Assembly: GCA_002224055.1 (NCBI GenBank)
Contig: AZLU01000314.1
Coordinates: 1 to 37,612, forward strand
Direction: 5' to 3'
DNA: 37,612 bases
Source: Pezizomycotina sp. ARF18
Taxonomy: Eukaryota; Ascomycota
Positions 34,065 through 37,612 of the stretch are shown here, in pieces. Below the pieces are notes generated by a model, which searched no databases, had not been told where the DNA came from, and worked only from the letters and a program-made list of their open reading frames with translations. Both the position numbers and the translations under genes were made by a program. How positions within the stretch are numbered: position 1 is the first letter of the stretch; every line of letters begins with the position of its first letter.

Positions 34065-35510
34065 TCAACATTTTATGATCCGCCGCTGACTGGAGCTACC
34101 AGGGGGTGGATCAAGGGCCCAGTCAATGCCATAGGGGTGTGAGGGATTGTTGGAGGTCCAGCAGAGGAAGACCGCTGCGGCGCATGTGGTTGGACAGGAG
34201 GAATTGTGGAGTTCGTCTGCGGTGGCACGTAAGGAAACTCATATTTTCTGATCCTTGCCGCGGATCACGGCCATCTTTGTCTCTTGGGTCAGAGGAGCGC
34301 CTTTGCATCTGAAGCCCCGGAGAAAGAGGATGTTGGTTCAAGGGACCCGGGAATATATGCCGATCATATCGTTGGGTGGGGCAGCGTATGTCCAGAGGAG
34401 GTGGAAGAGTAGTGGAGGGTAACCATTCGAAGCACCTCTCGGGGGAGAAATTGTCTTGGGGGAGGCAGAGTGGCTGGTGGCGATGATGGCGGGTTTACCT
34501 GCGGGGGCCGCACGCATGAGGATTGTAATCACCCTTCCGAGACATTTGGTACCCGGCTTGCGATCCAAGAGGCGGAAGTGACGTGGAATATTGGTCTTCC
34601 CGGTGTCTACTTGAGTCGTAATTGCCTTCCTCGTAGATCTTGGATATGACGGACCCGCTGCACTTGGACTCGGGGGCGCATATCCGCCCTGAAGGTATTC
34701 CGATTGCGGGTGCGCAGGCATATTGTAAGGAGCGGCTGTCCGTGTGGGCCGTAAAGTTGCGGATAATGTGTCCGGTTCGGGCCCCTTGGCTCCACATAGT
34801 TGTGCTTTAGCTGCGGGAAACGTGCATGAGCTGGAACAAACGCCTGTGTTTGTGAAGACACTGGCGTAAAGACGCATTCCTGGTTGAAGCGTATGCAGTT
34901 TGTACATCGCCCGTCTGAATTGGAATCAAAGCCAGAGCACCGGATCTATCGAAAAATAACACGGTCAAATTTACTCACTTGGGCAATATTTAATTAAAAT
35001 GGTGCATATATAAAGCGGTCATACCTTTCTCCTTCTACATAACGGCACGCGATTGCGGTCCTTTGCCTTGGTGCCTGTGGTTGATGGAACTGCATTTGCG
35101 GTTGCATGGGATATTGATCGACGGGGTGCTGAGGTTGTTGCTGAGGTTGTTGCTGCTGTTGTTGCGGGGGAAGCGGGTGGTAAAGTGGTTCCGCGGAAAG
35201 ATGATGGTGGAGCGTGAGGCCCGACATCCTGCTGTTGGACGGTAGGTCGATCGGGGCGAAGGTGGGAAGGGCCCTGTTGATGAGCGAACCCCACACAAAG
35301 GGATGTATTAGCATACATGCAACAGCAGAATTACTACCTCGAATTTATGTGAAGGTTGACAACCAGGGGCCGAATCCTTCGAGGCTCGGAACTTACTTGC
35401 TCATCTCTTGAACGGTATCGGTCATCGGAGAGCCAACCTCCGTGGACCCTACCTCGAGATGGGTCTTCGGGAGGAGGCCATGAACTGCCTGGACGACCCG
35501 GGTTGTACAT
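34065..35510 (-). CDS. Zn2Cys6 (C6 zinc-cluster) transcription factor; frameshifted
   Basis: A nuclear DNA-binding regulator of the fungal zinc-cluster class. Exon 1 (35510-35397) reads MYNPGRPGSSWPPPEDPSRG and ends in a GTAAGT donor. Exon 2 (35273-35025) is Gln/Pro-rich (PLPPQQQQQQPQQQPQ) and leads into APRQRTAIACRY. Adding one T near 35040 gives CRYCRRRK, and exon 3 (from 34945) continues IRCSGFDSNSDGRCTNCIRF then NQECVF, completing the six cysteines (C-x2-C-x6-C, then C-x2-C-x6-C). After that come TPVSSQTQAFVPAHARFPQL and a long Pro/Ser/Gln-rich tail with more frame changes. The final stop is placed at 34065-34067 in one plausible frame. The intron splitting the zinc cluster after RRRK makes this easy to miss in automated calls. 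No known fungal middle homology domain is visible, and I cannot name an orthologue. Target genes are unknown. Confidence 0.82.
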
Positions 35511-36326
35511 TTCTCCCCCGACTAACGTTATGGTCTCGACGTTAAATTCTTCAATGATATACAGGCGTATTAATGTTGTTTAGGCAATCCTATGCTAACA
35601 GGATGGTGAAAAAAAAAGAAAAAAATTTTTTTTGAGGATACGAATTGTTCCTCCGAGGCGGATAATCAGAAAGAAAACGACTGGTCTCAAATCATAATCT
35701 GGATGCAACCAGCAGTGCGACGGAGAAAGTAGATGCTTCTGATCTACTAAAATAGAGAAGGGAAAGAAAAGTTAGAAAAAGTTTATCAAATCGATAAATA
35801 TGAAAGAGTATTCAAACAGAAATTGGCAACTCAAGAAGACAGGTCGAATCTGTAATCCCCTGTACTGCATGCCTTTAATAGCGTTCAGGGGAGAATCGTT
35901 GGTATCGGACTTCTTTTTCTTTCTTTCTCTGTTTATATGCTTGAAAAAAACAAAAAAACTGGGAGGATAGCAAAGACAGACAAGTTTACCCTTGCGATTA
36001 ATATATATACTTAGATATAATATGAAGGGGGGGACGTCAAGAGAATAATCCGTCGATGCCAATATAGAACAAATAGTCCTCTTATTGCTAGTATAGTAGT
36101 AGGGCAGACAGAGCTAATGTAGATGTGGATATAGTCATAAATGGAAGCGTGGACTGGGGTGGAAGGGGGGTCACAATGACGGGATATCCGGGGGCGGCAG
36201 AGGGGAAAACGATTGTGAGAAATATAGGATGATGGTTAATGGAACGAGAAAAAAAGTAAGATTTTTTTTTCTTTGGGGGGAAGGAAATAAGGAAAGAAAG
36301 GAGAGCGTGAATTGTATAATAAGGTT

Positions 36327-36367
<41 letters not shown>

Positions 36368-37612
36368 GAATACAGAGCGTCCAAGTAACCGTGCACCAAA
36401 CCACAACTTCGGTATCCTGATATTAATTCTACAAAATAGATCTAAAACCCTCTTATAAAAGTAATCGTTCAATTATGACTCTACGAAGAGAAGTTTCTTT
36501 CCTTCCCGCCCCCCCCCCCTTATCGGCCCAAAAAAAAAGAAAGAGAAAAAAATGCTTACTTTGTACCTAGGCCCAAGGTTATGGGTCACAGGGCCGCGCT
36601 GAGGCCAGCTCGAGAGAAGAGTGGAGGCAAGTAGACCAGGAAAAGAGAGGAAAGAGGCTTCGAGAAGGATGACGACGCGGGAACGCAGAGCAATGGTAAC
36701 AAAAATAGGGAAGGAAGAGGGTGAAGGAACCCTGGAGAAAGTGAAGAAAAGTATATATTTAATGATAAATTGATTAATAGACAGGACAAAATGAAGAGGA
36801 GAGCAGAGAAGGAGAAAGAGATAAAATAAAGAAAGAGGAGAAAAGAGAAAACGAAAGAATCAAAAATAAAAATAAAAATAATAAAAGAAGGAAAAATAAA
36901 AAGAGAAGGGAACAATATAAAAAAAAATTCGGGGAGGAGAGAGAAAGGCGAAAAGCTGGGAGTGCGAGTGTGTGCGAGAGCGTATTAATTCTGTGTAATA
37001 TTTTCGTTGCGACGACGAACGCCTGAGGAAGAAAAGGGAAGAAAAAAAAAAAAAGGAATAAAGGGAGAGTGAACGGGGAAAATAAAATAATAGAAATAAA
37101 ATATTTACTAATACTAATATAATACTAATACTTTCTACTATAATAAATAAATAAATAAAATAAGAAAATACAGGGAGGGCGAATACTGCTCAACCTCTCA
37201 ATGATTTTCTTGGAAAGTCCGGTGCAACGAACAAAGTTTTTTTTTTTTCTTGCAGGCTAATTGGAATAGGTATCTTCCCTTCCTCGGGCCGTTTCTTCTT
37301 TCCCTTCGGATGGAAATTTGGGGGAGCTTTTTTTTTTTTTTTTTGCTTTTCTTTTGGCGTAATATATATACTGTTAATACTTATTCTATTTTTCATTTTA
37401 CCAAAGAAGTACCAGTAAATAATAACACAATCGCCACAAGTACATTACACTAACAACCTTTAAGCAAGTACTGCTGTTGTCTCGTAGCTGACGTAGAGGA
37501 CTTGTGCGAATGCCTAAAAGATCCAAAAAAAAATTTTTTTTACAAGAAAAAGGGGTATAAAAGAATACCATATCTACACCTTGTTATATTACTATTGTTT
37601 GCTTGGTTATAT
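35511..37612. promoter_or_regulatory. Promoter and long pyrimidine-rich leader of the zinc-cluster gene
   Basis: 2.1 kb upstream of the minus-strand regulator, running to the window end. On the gene's sense strand it is strongly pyrimidine-rich from about 36540 to 37110, as are leaders of many fungal regulatory genes. It contains an A7T8 tract (35619-35633), a T35 run (36330-36364), a C10 run near 36510 and an A9T8 tract (37525-37541). Open frames in it are artefacts of composition. No gene was recognised. Confidence 0.5.
36330..36364. repeat. Poly-T tract, 35 bases
   Basis: The longest homopolymer in the window: pure T35. Confidence 0.95.

Noticed and set aside
36586-36915. 109-codon hydrophobic minus-strand frame that looks like a membrane protein
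   Set aside because: Phe/Leu/Ser-only composition from a CT-rich leader, with no positive charges or domain pattern.
1-37612. Window as a mass of true pseudogenes or RIP-mutated DNA
   Set aside because: Breaks are almost all single-base losses in runs with motifs otherwise intact, and there is no C-to-T pattern beyond one TAG; sequence error explains more.
1-37612. A biosynthetic cluster or selfish element
   Set aside because: The recognised genes are conserved housekeeping and regulatory genes of unrelated pathways; no transposase, reverse transcriptase, long terminal repeats, or polyketide or peptide synthase was seen.

Overview
This window is nuclear DNA of a filamentous ascomycete (Pezizomycotina). 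The signs are short introns of about 60-160 bases with GTAAGT-like donors, fungal protein families throughout, and AT-rich spacers full of homopolymers, microsatellites and TACCTAAGTA-type words. I cannot place it to genus. I see no bacterial, plasmid, viral, transposon or CRISPR signature, no rRNA and no convincing tRNA.

Layout from left to right: the 3' part of a ketopantoate-reductase-like gene (+, to 1622); the SEA/GATOR2 subunit Mtc5/WDR59 (-, 8040-3061); ubc13 (+, 9239-10067); a Pho85-type cyclin (+, 12759 to about 14606); the sedoheptulose-1,7-bisphosphatase Shb17 (-, 16702-15467); the RNase P/MRP subunit Pop1 (-, 20173-18042); a mitochondrial hot-dog thioesterase-like protein (+, 20674-22134); the N-acetyltransferase Naa50 (-, 23208-22693); a PMP20-type peroxiredoxin ending in SKL (+, 24013-24963); a Rax1/RgsB-type RGS membrane protein (-, 28485-26514); a 5.6-kb stretch with no recognisable gene; and a Zn2Cys6 regulator (-, 35510 to about 34065) with a long low-complexity leader that runs to the window end.

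The genes are monocistronic housekeeping and regulatory genes, not a pathway cluster. Several pairs share divergent promoters: mtc5/ubc13, pop1/thioesterase and naa50/peroxiredoxin. Loose themes are TORC1 control (Mtc5), nutrient and cell-cycle signalling (the Pho85 cyclin), the pentose route (Shb17) and morphogenesis (Rax1).

The main oddity is that nearly every multi-exon gene is broken by single-base frameshifts. Almost all of those I resolved are repaired by adding one base to a short run, usually G, C, A or T runs of 1-4. With one repair per break, exon phases and family motifs fall into place, so under-called bases in the sequence look likelier than nine dead genes. One in-frame TAG in the Rax1-like gene does not fit that pattern. 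I found no clear new biological system. The best leads are listed as findings.
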